Source of the DNA: Hofstenia miamia
Taxonomy: Eukaryota; Xenacoelomorpha; Acoela
Reading direction: 5' to 3'
Length of the DNA: 64,000 nucleotides
Assembly: GCA_004352715.1 (NCBI GenBank)
Contig: SCFE01000090.1
Coordinates: 1,528,640-1,592,639 of the forward strand
A program made the position numbers and the translations under genes. A model generated the notes under the pieces. It was not told where the DNA came from and did not search any database. It worked only from the letters and a program-made list of their open reading frames with translations. Each line of letters starts with the position of its first letter. Within the stretch, counting starts at the first letter, position 1. Positions 27,901 through 35,840 of the stretch are shown one piece after another.

Positions 27901-28328
27901 CTAATCATGTGCAGTGGACTATTGGCGATGAAGCATTTTTATAAATTGCTTCATCAGTGAGAATTGCACTTTTGAATTATTTGTCAAAATTTAAAGCATA
28001 CATAAATATTAACATAGCAGTATGTCTTGGAGTAAAAATGGATAGCATTATGAATAAATATAGCTTTTAGTAGTACCGTTTTCAATATTTTCTTTGCATT
28101 TCGTAAAGTCATAAGTTGTTTTTAATCTTTGACAAAATTTTCAATCGAAATTCATGAATTTCACTTCTTTAAATATGTGCTTACTTTTGCGGCTTAATAT
28201 AGTGAAAAACCTCATTTAGATCATTGATACATGCTCTTTCGCCTGACAATCCTTTCACATAAATCGAATTTCCAATTTGTAAGTTCAATCTGCATTCGTC
28301 ATTGTCGCATTGATAATTTTTATGATGT
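400..28328 (-). CDS. EMI/EGF-repeat transmembrane receptor, MEGF10/Draper/CED-1-like (gene-level; 5' end missing)
   Basis: Gene-level entry for nine exons, 28185-28328 down to 456-655, plus a possible last exon at 400-414. The nine exons total 1432 bp, about 477 residues. Domain order is a partial EMI domain ending in a CC-x-GY motif, about seven and a half EGF-like repeats of the C-x-C-x2-G-[YF]-x-G-x2-C type, one transmembrane helix and a short basic tail with a PPPY motif. All eight junctions agree in phase. EMI followed at once by EGF repeats is the plan of MEGF10/11, PEAR1, Draper, CED-1 and nimrod-type receptors, which bind apoptotic cells or other ligands at the cell surface. That role is inferred from the family. 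No signal-peptide exon was found, so the N-terminus is missing. The repeats are fewer than the about 15 of MEGF10. No NPxY or ITAM-like motif is seen in the visible tail. A generic EGF scavenger receptor remains possible. Confidence 0.82.
456..655 (-). CDS. receptor exon: transmembrane helix and cytoplasmic start
   Basis: The acceptor is TGTGCTTAG and the donor CACAG|GTAGGA (phase 0). It encodes a short Ser/Pro stalk, then a strongly hydrophobic segment of about 23 residues starting at VATFIGIILTALVILSLI, followed by the stop-transfer run RYRNKKK. The tail contains EEPPPYTP, a PPxY motif of the type bound by WW-domain proteins such as Nedd4-family ligases. It sits inside a 2.2-kb segment bounded by a perfect 36-bp inverted repeat. 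Confidence 0.85.
656..1464. other. receptor intron, no feature seen
   Basis: AT-rich intron between the transmembrane exon and the last EGF exon. I see no repeats, coding potential or RNA gene. Confidence 0.6.
1465..1563 (-). CDS. receptor exon: last, incomplete EGF-like repeat
   Basis: The acceptor is TGTTTAG and the donor GACG|GTAAAC. It encodes 32 whole codons with seven cysteines (DTFGMNC, CHNC, YCNR, GC). It lacks the final C-x2-GY-x-G-x2-C half. The outgoing G joins GC of the transmembrane exon to give Gly. The half-repeat just before the membrane could be a real juxtamembrane feature or may hide a missed small exon. Confidence 0.82.
1564..2775. other. receptor intron holding the inverted-repeat arm
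   Basis: Apart from the 2181-2246 microsatellite and inverted-repeat arm, nothing is recognised. Confidence 0.6.
2181..2246. repeat. right arm of 36-bp inverted repeat plus (AT)n
   Basis: This is the 36/36 inverted match to bases 1-36, preceded by 30 bp of AT repeat. The pair encloses the receptor's transmembrane exon and last EGF exon. Confidence 0.9.
2776..2948 (-). CDS. receptor exon: end of EGF 6 and EGF 7
   Basis: The acceptor is TTTATTTAG and the donor AAAAG|GTTTGG. It encodes 57 whole codons. It closes repeat 6 with SGSNC and encodes a full repeat 7 (KGRYGPLC, CQC, CTC, GWFGEFC). The outgoing G joins TT to give Val, producing CEKVC across the junction. Donor position +3 is unusual, but phase and repeat spacing both require this site. 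Confidence 0.86.
2949..4223. other. receptor intron, no feature seen
   Basis: AT-rich. An 80-codon open frame at 3520-3762 has no protein-like composition or splice context and is not accepted as a gene. Confidence 0.55.
4224..4468 (-). CDS. receptor exon: EGF-like repeats 5 and 6
   Basis: The acceptor is CTTTTAG and the donor GCAT|GTAAGA. It encodes 81 whole codons. Two consecutive modules follow the PGKWGPNC and SGQWGENC starts typical of MEGF-type repeats, each with a CxC pair; repeat 5 ends CKPGYQGIQC. The AT remainder plus A gives Ile, so repeat 6 continues as GQCIC in the next exon. Confidence 0.9.
4469..7675. other. large receptor intron, left part
   Basis: Mostly featureless AT-rich DNA. 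Exceptions are the hairpin at 5872-5926 and a less AT-rich tract at about 6945-7390. That tract contains, on the minus strand, a tRNA B-box-like string GTACGAATCC at about 7249-7258, so it may be a SINE; no convincing A box was found. Confidence 0.4.
5872..5926. repeat. short near-perfect hairpin in receptor intron
   Basis: Arms 5872-5894 and 5904-5926 pair at 21 of 23 positions around a 9-nt loop. Each outer end reads GGTACTACAAAAA on its own strand. Another copy of TGTAGTACCA lies at about 5765. It may be a tiny foldback element; the size also fits a precursor hairpin RNA, without other evidence. Confidence 0.6.
7676..8229 (+). mobile_element. TIR DNA element carrying a small zinc-finger-like ORF
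   Basis: The ends are inverted: TATAGCGCCGGT at 7676 and its counterpart ATCGGCGCTATA at 8218-8229, each followed inward by A-rich DNA and ATGAG. A TA or TATA target duplication is possible because the outermost bases are palindromic. The interior carries one open frame (7763-8071). It is too short for a transposase, so the element is non-autonomous or a deletion derivative. Confidence 0.6.
7763..8071 (+). CDS. ORF with decayed C2HC zinc-finger-like motif inside TIR element
   Basis: Open for 102 codons after a TGA at 7760-7762, with no early ATG; the first is near 7859. It contains YPICGQ near its start and later CKFY-x(16)-H-x3-C. That resembles a zinc finger whose second ligand (expected Cys) is Tyr, one base change away. 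The C-terminal part is Lys/Glu-rich and probably helical. It could be a remnant transposase N-terminal DNA-binding domain or an exon of a lost host gene. No expression evidence. Confidence 0.4.
   Translation, partial: YLRRVYPICGQVLWDSTDSSVRWGDQPCFKTVPMFVREKICKFYSGLSTFTYRKGLRDHEERCGKEKSKNMQKLKQYLLESKEKIARRIQKNLMDSIKVRFF
8923..9040 (-). CDS. receptor exon: EGF-like repeat 4
   Basis: The acceptor is TTGGTTTAG and the donor ACGAG|GTTTAT, which is weak. It encodes 39 whole codons with CACIHGTC, CDC and NLGYE. It splices in phase 0 to the next exon, so that GYE joins GSVC and restores the C-x-C-x2-GY-x-G-x2-C spacing. That restored spacing supports the weak donor. Confidence 0.88.
9041..9603. other. 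receptor intron, no feature seen
   Basis: AT-rich, with a short TA microsatellite at about 9082-9094. Nothing else is recognised. Confidence 0.55.
9604..9862 (-). CDS. receptor exon: EGF-like repeats 2 and 3
   Basis: The acceptor is TTTTTAG and the donor GCACT|GTAAGT. It encodes two eight-cysteine, laminin-type EGF modules. Each contains YG-x-x-C or FG-x-x-C, a CxC pair, then C-x-C-K-x-GY-x-G. The closing cysteine of repeat 3 lies in the next exon: CT|A gives Leu, then Cys, completing C-x-C-x2-GYTGALC. An antisense open frame over the same bases (9613-9999) is a shadow. Confidence 0.9.
10171..10365. repeat. small inverted-repeat element (MITE-like)
   Basis: The left end GAACGCATTATAACTAGGAA and the right end (reverse complement GAACGGCGTCATAATTAGGA) share the outer GAACG and then TAGGAAAAGTA. 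Length is about 195 bp. No clear target duplication. Confidence 0.45.
10366..12526. other. receptor intron segment, no gene seen
   Basis: AT-rich. A small inverted pair around CAGGCTGAA lies at about 12412-12493, just left of the large foldback. No coding potential noted. Confidence 0.45.
12527..14334. mobile_element. 1.8-kb foldback DNA transposon with about 460-bp inverted arms
   Basis: Left arm 12527-12986 and right arm 13874-14334 are highly similar inverted copies, diverged by scattered substitutions and small indels. The outermost bases are GGGTAAGC and GCTTACCC, flanked on both sides by TTA (12524-12526 and 14335-14337), a 3-bp target duplication. The TTA duplication fits the PIF/Harbinger superfamily, but no transposase is present. 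A subterminal motif around AAAAATCACTAGTGCGCGC occurs in both arms and again in the spacer at about 13803-13822. The about 890-bp spacer has no ORF. Confidence 0.85.
14338..15820. other. receptor intron segment, no gene seen
   Basis: Contains only short chance open frames (14963-15157, 15397-15859). Nothing recognised before the TA microsatellites. Confidence 0.45.
15821..15944. repeat. compound (TA)n microsatellite
   Basis: Long runs of TA with interruptions (TATATG, GTAGATATGTACA) between about 15821 and 15944. It directly abuts the 3' side of the Penelope-like fragment. Confidence 0.9.
15945..16565 (-). mobile_element. Penelope-like retroelement 3' fragment with GIY-YIG endonuclease domain
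   Basis: The minus-strand frame is open from about 16563 to 16058. It reads a YWKLPYIEEHQQL segment, then TCNIFRNKDPI, then YKFTCKECHHSYIGET, and ends in EALIIKN. This is the C-terminal linker and GIY-YIG nuclease of Penelope-like elements; the KxxC-x2-C...SYIGET start of the nuclease is clear. Usual GIY-YIG downstream Arg and His positions look degenerate. The RT domain is absent, so it is 5'-truncated. Flanked on both sides by TA microsatellites (15821-15944 and 16567-16588). Confidence 0.8.
16567..16588. repeat. (TA)n microsatellite
   Basis: A perfect AT/TA run separating the Penelope-like fragment from the TIR transposon. Confidence 0.9.
16587..18205. mobile_element. decayed TIR DNA transposon (about 1.6 kb)
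   Basis: The left end TATTACGGTGGCCCTCATTT and the right end (reverse complement TATTAGGGTGGCCCTTATAT) form inverted termini around GGTGGCCCT. Short coding remnants on the plus strand (16840-16908 and 17927-18109) are not recognisable as a transposase family. The target is TA-rich microsatellite, so a target duplication cannot be defined. Confidence 0.6.
18252..18344 (-). CDS. receptor exon: EGF-like repeat 1
   Basis: The acceptor is TTGTTTAG and the donor ATAT|GTAAGT. It encodes 30 whole codons. The six-cysteine repeat reads CEDPCIHGEC followed by CKC and VGSTC. The first EGF after an EMI domain in MEGF10-like receptors has the same C-x3-C-x-HG-x-C beginning. The outgoing T joins CT of the next exon to give Ser. 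Confidence 0.85.
18345..19908. other. AT-rich receptor intron with A/T-tract repeats
   Basis: At 18700-19020 and 19440-19570 there are repeated motifs such as AATAAAATTTCCATTTTT, often with inverted neighbours. This looks like degenerate simple or foldback sequence. No gene seen. Confidence 0.45.
19909..20071. mobile_element. hAT-like MITE (163 bp)
   Basis: The ends CAGGCTTG and CAAGCCTG are perfect 8-bp inverted repeats of the hAT CAG...CTG type. The flanking octamers TTTAATTG and TATGTTTG match at five of eight positions, compatible with an old 8-bp target duplication. No coding capacity. Confidence 0.45.
20072..23110. other. receptor intron, no gene seen
   Basis: AT-rich with several chance open frames, none convincing. 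A possible half transposon end (CAGGGGTACAGGAAACCGGT) lies at about 20597. Confidence 0.45.
23111..23211 (-). CDS. receptor exon: C-terminal part of EMI domain
   Basis: The acceptor is GTTTTAG and the donor ATCC|GTAAGT. It encodes 33 whole codons ending in YECCLGYKKVNSTCI. The CC-x-GY-x(5)-C motif is the EMI domain hallmark that directly precedes the EGF repeats in MEGF10-like proteins. The outgoing C joins AT of the next exon to give His. The surrounding TxxVxVCVTEQ stretch matches the repeated Tyr/Val-Arg pattern of EMI domains. Confidence 0.8.
23212..28184. other. receptor intron, no gene seen
   Basis: About 5 kb without recognised features. A 112-codon plus-strand frame at 26901-27239 starts with ATG but shows no domain, family resemblance or splice support. 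Confidence 0.45.
28185..28328 (-). CDS. receptor exon: N-terminal part of EMI domain
   Basis: The acceptor is TTTCCATAG and the donor AAAA|GTAAGC. It encodes 47 whole codons, with an incoming 1-base and an outgoing 2-base remainder. It contains three cysteines and the segment GERACINDLNEVFHYIKPQ, which aligns by eye with the middle of EMI domains where a Cys precedes an aromatic-rich stretch. The AA remainder joins the G of the next exon to give Lys. The upstream exon, expected to carry the signal peptide and first EMI cysteine, was not located. It is weaker than the EGF exons because EMI is poorly conserved. Confidence 0.68.
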
Positions 28329-28524
28329 CTATGGAAATAATTATTATCGTAAGCTTCTATTTTGCCTTATTGCAAAGTGAGTTGAATTAAGAAAAATATT
28401 TAGAAGATTAAGAAGAAATCATTATTCAGAAATTTCTTTTGCAATATAGGATTATAAGCATCAACAAACTATACAATAACATTACAAAATATATTATTAT
28501 GCAATTGTGCTAAGCCTATGCAGG

Positions 28525-29226
28525 TACCAGTTGGCCAATTAAATTCCGTTTTTCATTTTTCATTTTGATCATTTGGAAAGATTAAATGAAAATTGAAATT
28601 GAAAAACGGAAATAGCCATTTTTTATTTTCGCTTTTCTAATTTAATTTTGCCAATTTCCATTTTACCAATTTTTCAAAAGAAAAACAAAAATTGAACAAT
28701 GAATCCTGAAAACCGAAAATGAAAAATGAACAACGAAAATGAAAAATGAAACATTTCAATTCTGTTTTTCGTTTTTTGATTTTCGTTTTAGTTTTTATCA
28801 TTCTTATGTAATTGTTATGTTGTTGTTTTTGAACTACTATAGCTTCTCTCAATAATACAAAGAGTGGTTGTTTACCTAATATGGACATCAATTTCTTTCA
28901 ATTGCATTTGCGGTTACTGTTTATTGATTAAACAATCAATGGGATAGCAATTACATCAGAATGATAACAACAAAAACAAAAATCAAAAACGAAAAACGGA
29001 ATTGAAATATTTCATTTTTCATTTTCGTTTTTCATTTTTCATTTTCGTTTTATTTTTCAATTTTCAATTTTGTTTTACTTTTGAAAAATTTTAAAAACGG
29101 AATATGGCAAAATGAAATTTGAAAAGCGAAAATGAAAAATGGTCATTTCCGGTTTTCAATTTCAATTTTCATTTAATCTTTCCAAATAATCAAAATGAAA
29201 AATGGAATTGAATTGGCCACCTGGTA
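28525..29226. mobile_element. 700-bp foldback MITE
   Basis: Inverted arms of about 300 bp (28525-28825 and 28945-29226) rich in GAAAAATGAAAA-like words. The ends read TACCAGTTGGCCAATT and, on the other strand, TACCAGGTGGCCAATT. A TA target duplication is possible. It sits about 200 bp upstream of the first recognised receptor exon. A minus frame at 28637-28891 is spurious. Confidence 0.75.
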
Positions 29227-30479
29227 CTTACATAAAGGCCTATAGTAATTTAATTAAGTCTGTTATCTGTTGAAAAACAAAATTAGAATGTTGTTCTCAA
29301 AATATAGTTTCTTAAGTGAAATATAGTTATAACCCATTAAAGCATATATATATAGAGTAACCCATTGCGGAAGAGCTGCACCACAACGTTTAGAAATGTA
29401 TTGTGTAATATCGATATTCTTTATTTTTATAATCTCCAATATTGTTCTTACGAATTCATAGCACATTATCTAATAACGTTCTTAAGATGCTATACATTTT
29501 ACATCTACAGGGTTGTTTAAGCAAATACATAAGTATGACAATTGAACTTTAAACAGAAGGGTGGAAAATATTAATTTCTTTGCTACCGCACCTACAATTT
29601 GGGGATCAAAAATAGTAGACAAAAATGAAAAATGTAATGTCCGACATGTCAAACCCCATGTACCGTTTGAAAAATTCAAGTTCAATAAATGTGCAAAATC
29701 ATTCGGGTTGATATCATTATTAAAGTTTCATAAAAACTTAGTTTATGTAAACTTAATAAAAAGTAATAGTTTATCTGTAGGAAACATAAATTATCATTCT
29801 TAAGTATTTTATGTTTTGAATTGACACTAATTTACATAGTTTGTAAATATCATATAAAAGAAAATTCCACAGGTTGCCTAAAAAATGCTTAGGACTTTAA
29901 ATCTCAATAACTTTTACACTATAAAAGATAGAATAGTGAAATGAGATTTCCTGAAAGCAAAAGTTCCAAAACTTTTTTCAAGATATACATATGCATACTT
30001 CACTTCCAATAATTCTAAGCTATATTAAATTCATTCATTCCCTTAATTCATGTCGCAGTTATCAGAGAATAAGCCGATAGCCAGTTTTAGAAGTGATAAA
30101 ACATGGGTCAATTACTAACGTAGAATGATATTGAAGTATCAAGAGACTTCAGAATTAGTAGGGTGATATCTCAGAAACCGAAGAGAAGGGCTTCATCAAG
30201 AACTAGACCAAGGCCATGGGAGAAAAGGGCAAGAAATTTGTTTGACATTAAGTGCGTGGGAGAAATTTTGATCATAATTCCAAATCAAAAAAAGAAAGAT
30301 GATTGCAAATTGCAATTGAAAAATCATCAACAGGAACAATCGTAGTCAAAGATTTGAAATCGTTTTCTTGTGAAATCCAGATTGTACAGCAGTTGTTAGC
30401 TGGCAATGCACATCAAAGATGGATTTGCAGCGAAACCTTTCTGCTAAGCACTTACCAGAACCTAACCCAACTGAATGAC
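29227..30479. other. no feature seen
   Basis: AT-rich. Open frames at 29561-29803 and 30163-30345 have no recognised domain. The second is Arg/Lys-rich and lies next to a LINE fragment. Confidence 0.4.
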
Positions 30480-30720
30480 GCTATAAGATAAGAGATTCCT
30501 TATTCAGAAAAATATTCACAATTTAAATAACTGATATCTATCTGAATAATCTCACAAAACATATATAAATTACAAAAACAACCCTTCCATGCTATGGATA
30601 AATTACTATTGTTTTAATACCAAGTTATAGTAACCATTGTTATAAAATTTGTATCCTATCCATATCCATGAGAGAATGCTTGAGGGACCGCTTGATTTGT
30701 TGGCTTTAAGCTACTAGTTA
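30480..30720 (-). mobile_element. LINE 3'-end fragment
   Basis: Closely resembles 55035-55260, the 3' tail of the LINE at 55-57 kb (GATAAGAGATTC..., ATAAATTACTAT..., TATCCTA...). It then jumps to AGGGACCGCTTGAT, which matches the RT region at 56401, so it is an internally deleted copy. Confidence 0.6.
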
Positions 30721-31069
30721 TTTATACTAATTGCACCCCGAAAGAGGAATAAAAAACTTAAGCATATAGCATTCTGTTGCTTTGTGATGACACTGAATTC
30801 AAATTTATGCGGCAAAATTTTCGGGTTGGTCAAATGTTAGATAAGTATCAGATTAAAGTAATAGTTTGAAAATTAGCACTAGTACATTGACAACTACCAT
30901 GTTTTTTATCATTTGTCCCCTTTAGTACAAAATATACATGTATATTATTAACAACATATTTTATAAAAATTTTGCTGCACAATTAAGATGGGTATTCACC
31001 TACCACCTTATGGTACAGGTATAATTCGGCATTTACTCATAAAGAGAATTCAAGATCAAAAATTCTTTC

Positions 31070-31700
31070 ATAAGATAATATTTCTACCAGCTAACTAAGT
31101 TAAAAAGAGAATACAAATCACACATATTTTACAAAATATCAAAATAATTAATGGCTAAGATTTGTTACTAAACAATGTAATTACGTAAAATTGAATAGTC
31201 GTTTAAAAGACTTGAAATCTTCAAGTATTCTAATTTTATTAGCGAGGTTATTCCAATTATGCATTGCGACATTAATAAATCTTTTTTGTGAAATCTTTTG
31301 AGTGTAAGTATTCTAGATCAAAATTTTTGCTTATATTAGAATTCAGGAAAGGTTAACATGTTATATGGTGAAATTTTTTAGTGACTTAACAAACATTAAA
31401 TTATATAGTGATTGATCTGCAAATGTGGTGGGAGAATCGAGGCTTTGGAAATACTGGAGTGATTTTGAAACACATTAATGGTCCACGTCAATTCAGCATA
31501 AGATTTTTAATTAAGCTGCTATTTGTATTCCAAAGTAAAACATTTCCACAATTGAAATAACTTAGAATTTGGGTATAAAAAAGTTGAGAACTATGATAGA
31601 GGACAAACTATGCCAGATGTTTGATAATATTTTATTACCAATTTCCATTATTTTCTTTTGAATTTTTAGGTGAGTTGCAACGTCTACTTTAGAATACATA
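31070..31700 (-). mobile_element. LINE C-terminal/3' relic
   Basis: On the minus strand a KRFINVAMHNWNNLANKI-like segment (about 31220-31290) matches the SxxNxAxxxWNxLP C-terminal motif of LINE reverse transcriptases. A SAPDDTF stretch at about 31720 could be a decayed ADD motif. Heavily frameshifted. Confidence 0.5.
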
Positions 31701-31884
31701 GAGCATTAAAAGTGTCATCTGGTGCAGAGAAGAGTTCCACTTTAAGCCTAAATGTTACACAAAGGTCTAAATTAGCTTTTCTTATGAATGATCTTCCACA
31801 GGCCAAGGAATTTAAAGTTTCTGTAAAAAGTAGTTTTTGACATGTATGATGCTGTGTATAAAAAACTAGAGTCATGGCTGCCGT

Positions 31885-33000
31885 TGTGATACAGAACCAC
31901 GTCCCTGTTGACTTTTTCCTAGGTAATTTTCAGATTTTGGAAAAAGTCAACAGTCCTTGGGAAAAGTCAATACGAAAATTTTTTATGATAGATACAGCCA
32001 GGGTTGGACTATGCTTGTATATAGGGTCCCAACTGTAACACACTGGCAAAAAATATTCGTCATAGCAATAATATAACCTGAGTTATTTACAGTCCGTCCC
32101 CAAAAATTGTGTTGACTTTTTCACGGAAATGCTCACTGACCCTAAACCCACCCCATGAGACCAAAAACCCTTTAAAAATCAAACCCCAACTTGAAGTCAA
32201 ACGTCAAATTCTAAAAATTTTTCAAGATTAAGTATACCCTATTTAGACAGTCAGTATTCAATAATTATTTCATTACCTTATTATTTTAGGTCATATTTAT
32301 GTAAAATAAGACTAGATCTTTCGAATGGTATATGTTTCAAGTCCATAGGACCAATATTGGTCCCTCAGAGGTTTCCATAAAATTTCAAAAAATTTATAGC
32401 AATCCAAAAAAAATTTTCACCAAAATGGTTTTTAAGCCATTTCCAGTGGTTTAAAAGCAAAAAAAATATTTTGAAAAAAATTTTTTCTGGAAAAATTTCA
32501 ATTGAGTTGACAATCTTTGAAGGTCTGGTTCTCACAAATTTTAAGTGTGACCCCCTTTTTATATATTCATGTATATTAAGACTAGAACTTTCGAATGGTA
32601 TATGTTTCAAGTCCATAGGACCAATATTGGTCCCTTAGCGGAGTCCAAAAAATTTTTAAAAAGCTCTTATAAAACTAAAAATTTTTTTTATTTCACCAAA
32701 ATGGTTTTTAAGCCATTTCCAGTGGTTTAAGCCAATAAAGTAAAACTTAAAAAAAAATTGAAAGAAATTTTTTTCAATCCGGGTTGACCATGTTTAGCCC
32801 ATCATGTCTCAAAAATTTCTAAGGCTTACCCCGCCTCCCCCACCTTTTATATGATATTCTTGTAGAACAAGACTAAAGCTTTCGAATGGTATATAGCTTT
32901 GACCATTGGACCAATGTTGGGCGCAAACACTTTACTTGGAAAAAGTTCATCACGTTAAAGTCAACGGGAACCAAATGGAAAAATTCAACAGGGACAGAGT
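31885..33000. repeat. repeat element with about 270-290-bp tandem units and inverted ends
   Basis: Three units begin with GACTAGA/GACTAAA then CTTTCGAATGGTATAT at about 32310, 32580 and 32871. The first two also share CACCAAAATGGTTTTTAAGC and CCATTTCCAGTGGTTTAA. The outer ends carry inverted copies of GTCCCTGTTGA[C/A]TTTTTCC (31901 on plus, about 32995 on minus). More copies of GTTGACTTTTTCC-like words occur inside in both orientations. Superfamily unknown. Confidence 0.65.
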
Positions 33001-33839
33001 CCTAACCCTAACTATGTCTCGTTTGTTGTGCATGATACACGAGCAAAAACTTTTATTTTGGTGGATTATTAGTAAGCACGCAAAATTAATTACCATCGTT
33101 GATTACGTTATTATATGCTCTGAAAATCCCGTTTTGATAATTTTCTTATCAGGGTAACACAAAAAAGATTAACGGAAAAAAAACTTCCCAACACAGGCCC
33201 ATTTTTACCACTAACAACAGCATTCTGCAACCATTCTATTTCAGAAATCAGCGAAGTTATTAAAACTTTGTGATCGGATTGCTGAATGTATTTTCAAATG
33301 GAGGTATTAAGAAATTGAGTGCACAATTATAATTGAGAAAAACTGAAAATCTGTACATTTGCAACATTCAGGAAGCGACAAATTTCCCCTATATGTGTAC
33401 ATATTTCTCAATATTACTGCTAAATCGCAACAATTTCAACAATTTCACTACAAAATAATATGCAATCAAGTGGGCTTAACACCAATGAGAAAACTACATT
33501 TATAGTTTAAAGATGACAACTTTTACTTATGCATAGTAATATCATTCAATTATTTATTACATGATTTCTACGAGGTTTTGGAATTATATCAGCGATTCTA
33601 ATTACATTAATGAAATTCTGATAATAAACCACACAAACAAATATTGTAAAATTCAGAAAAATTCCTAAATTAATAAATATTGCAATTTAAAATGACTCAA
33701 GTCTTGGTTCCTGAACGACTCTTAGTTTGAACAAGTTGGAATTTGCAAAAATAAATTAGGAAATTTTTATTTCATGTTTTGGAAAAAATCATAGTTCCAA
33801 CAATTTAAAAAAACTAATTGCACTTATTTTATATCACAT
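33001..33839. other. no feature seen
   Basis: AT-rich sequence between the tandem repeat element and the LINE tail; nothing recognised. Confidence 0.4.
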
Positions 33840-34432
33840 TTTTTTATCAACAACAGCAACATATATTTAAGTTCTCATGTACATATACATGTATTAAGTT
33901 TACAAACTTATTAAGAACATAAATAATGCAACTTTCTTCATATGAGCTTTGTTATGTCAGTAAATGTTTGTTTCTTGGTTAAGTTTATAAATTACATATA
34001 ACTTAATAAATATTTTTACTTATTGTTCTTGAGTTGCACATCTTATTTTATAGTTAGTCAGATAATTGATATTTTGTTGTGTAATCAACTTCTTCTTAAA
34101 TATTGTAAAATTTTTTTCACTTCTTGTACTATAATCCAATTTGTTCCATAGTGATATTGAATAATTTAGGAATCCGTTCTTCATTACTTTTCTATTATAC
34201 TAAGTTTTACCAAATATAATTGTTCTTTGATTTAAATGATTAAAAATGTTCGATTTTCTTTTCCAAAATATCGATAAACATCTAATATTTTGAAGAGCTT
34301 CTAAAGATCGTAGATGATATTTACACATTATTTCTTTTTTATTTTTGTTGCTAATTATGTTTATTTCCATTTAAATACTTTCTCTAATTTCGATTTTGCC
34401 TTTTTATTTAAGTTCGTTAATAAACAAGATGA

Positions 34433-35840
34433 CTACAAGAAATGGGATAAAACAAGTGATCGAAAGAGTATTACCTTCCATTCTTTTGGTATAAACTTTC
34501 CAATTTTTTGAATTGATCTTATACCATACGCCATTTTCTTTATGATGTTGTTTGCCTCGTCTTCAAAATTCAATTTATTATCAATTACTACTCCCAAATA
34601 TTTCATTTTTGGTGATTCCTGAATGGTGTTGTTACATATCTTAATACTTTTTAATGTTGATTCATTTCTTCTATTCGTAATAACCATAAATATGGTTTTT
34701 TCAATATTTAGTTTTAACAAATTATTATTAAAGAATGATTGCAATTTTTCAACATTTTCCTGTAAATTTAAAATATCATTACAATAAATAAGAGTATCAT
34801 CTGCAAATTGTACATGATTACTATTAATGTGCTGATCCATATCATTTACATATAACTTAAATAGTAATGGACCCAGTACTGATTCTTGCGGTACTCCATG
34901 GTTTATTTCTAATGAATTTGATATTTCTTCGTTGAGTTTCACATACTGATATCTATTACTTAAATAACTATTTAATATTTCTATTAATGAATCACTAAAT
35001 TTATAAATCTGCTTTAACTTTTCCAATAAAATAGAATGGTTTATTGAATTAAATGCCTCCGAAACATCTAATGATGCTATATATTTTTTCATTCTTATCT
35101 AATTTTGATCTCCAGTCTTCAACAGCATAAAGTAAGGCATCATTTGTAGAGGTATCTTTTTGAAATCCAAACTGATGTGTTGATAGTAATTCATTTTGTT
35201 CCACATATAGGTTAATTTGGTTGAATAATAATTTTTCAAATATTTTATTAATTATTATTGTTAATACTGAAATTGGTAGGTAATTTTCTGCAAGATCTTT
35301 TCTTCCCTTTTTATATATTGGTGTAACTTTAGCAATTTTTAAGTAATCAGGGTAAGTTGATTCTGCCAAGCATTGATTAAATAAGTCACACAAAGGTCTC
35401 AATAAAATACCCAAGGCACCTTTCAATAACCAAGGAGGGAATTCACAATGACCTTTCGCTTTGTTCCAATTTATTTTCTTTGTTTCTTTGTAAAATTCTA
35501 CTAATGTAATAAATCTTGGTTTATAGGGATCATCATGTTTTCTAATATTACGATGCTTATGATATAAATGTTTAAACTTTGTATTTAGGTTGTCATTCAT
35601 TACTAGTTTCACAAATCTTTCATTTAAAATATTACTAATTTCTTTGCCATTTGTAATATATTCACCATTATCATTTACTACATAAGGAATTTCATTTTCT
35701 TCTTTAAAATTTAAAAAATTCGAAATAAATGACCACTTTTGTTTAATAAATTTTTTTTCATTAAAAGATTTTTGTAAGAAAGCTTGTAAATCAAAATTAC
35801 ATTTTGTTGAGGCTTTATTTCTTAATTTTTTATAATGATC
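34433..35840 (-). pseudogene. LINE ORF2 reverse transcriptase part, frameshifted
   Basis: Frame 35612-35049 continues upstream toward the gap and holds the fingers (VTPIYKKG, NYLPISVLTIIIN, HQFGFQKD). A frameshift near 35070 leads to frame 35092-34433 with motif A (LDVSEAFNSINH), motif B (GVPQESVLGPLLF) and the catalytic FADD box (QFADDTLIY, about 34785-34811), then KYLGVVID. In motif A the second acidic residue (usually Asp) is Asn. The endonuclease half is hidden in the gap. Confidence 0.85.

Noticed and set aside
28637-28891. 84-codon minus-strand ORF
   Set aside because: Lies in the A-rich arm of the foldback MITE with low-complexity Lys/Phe composition.
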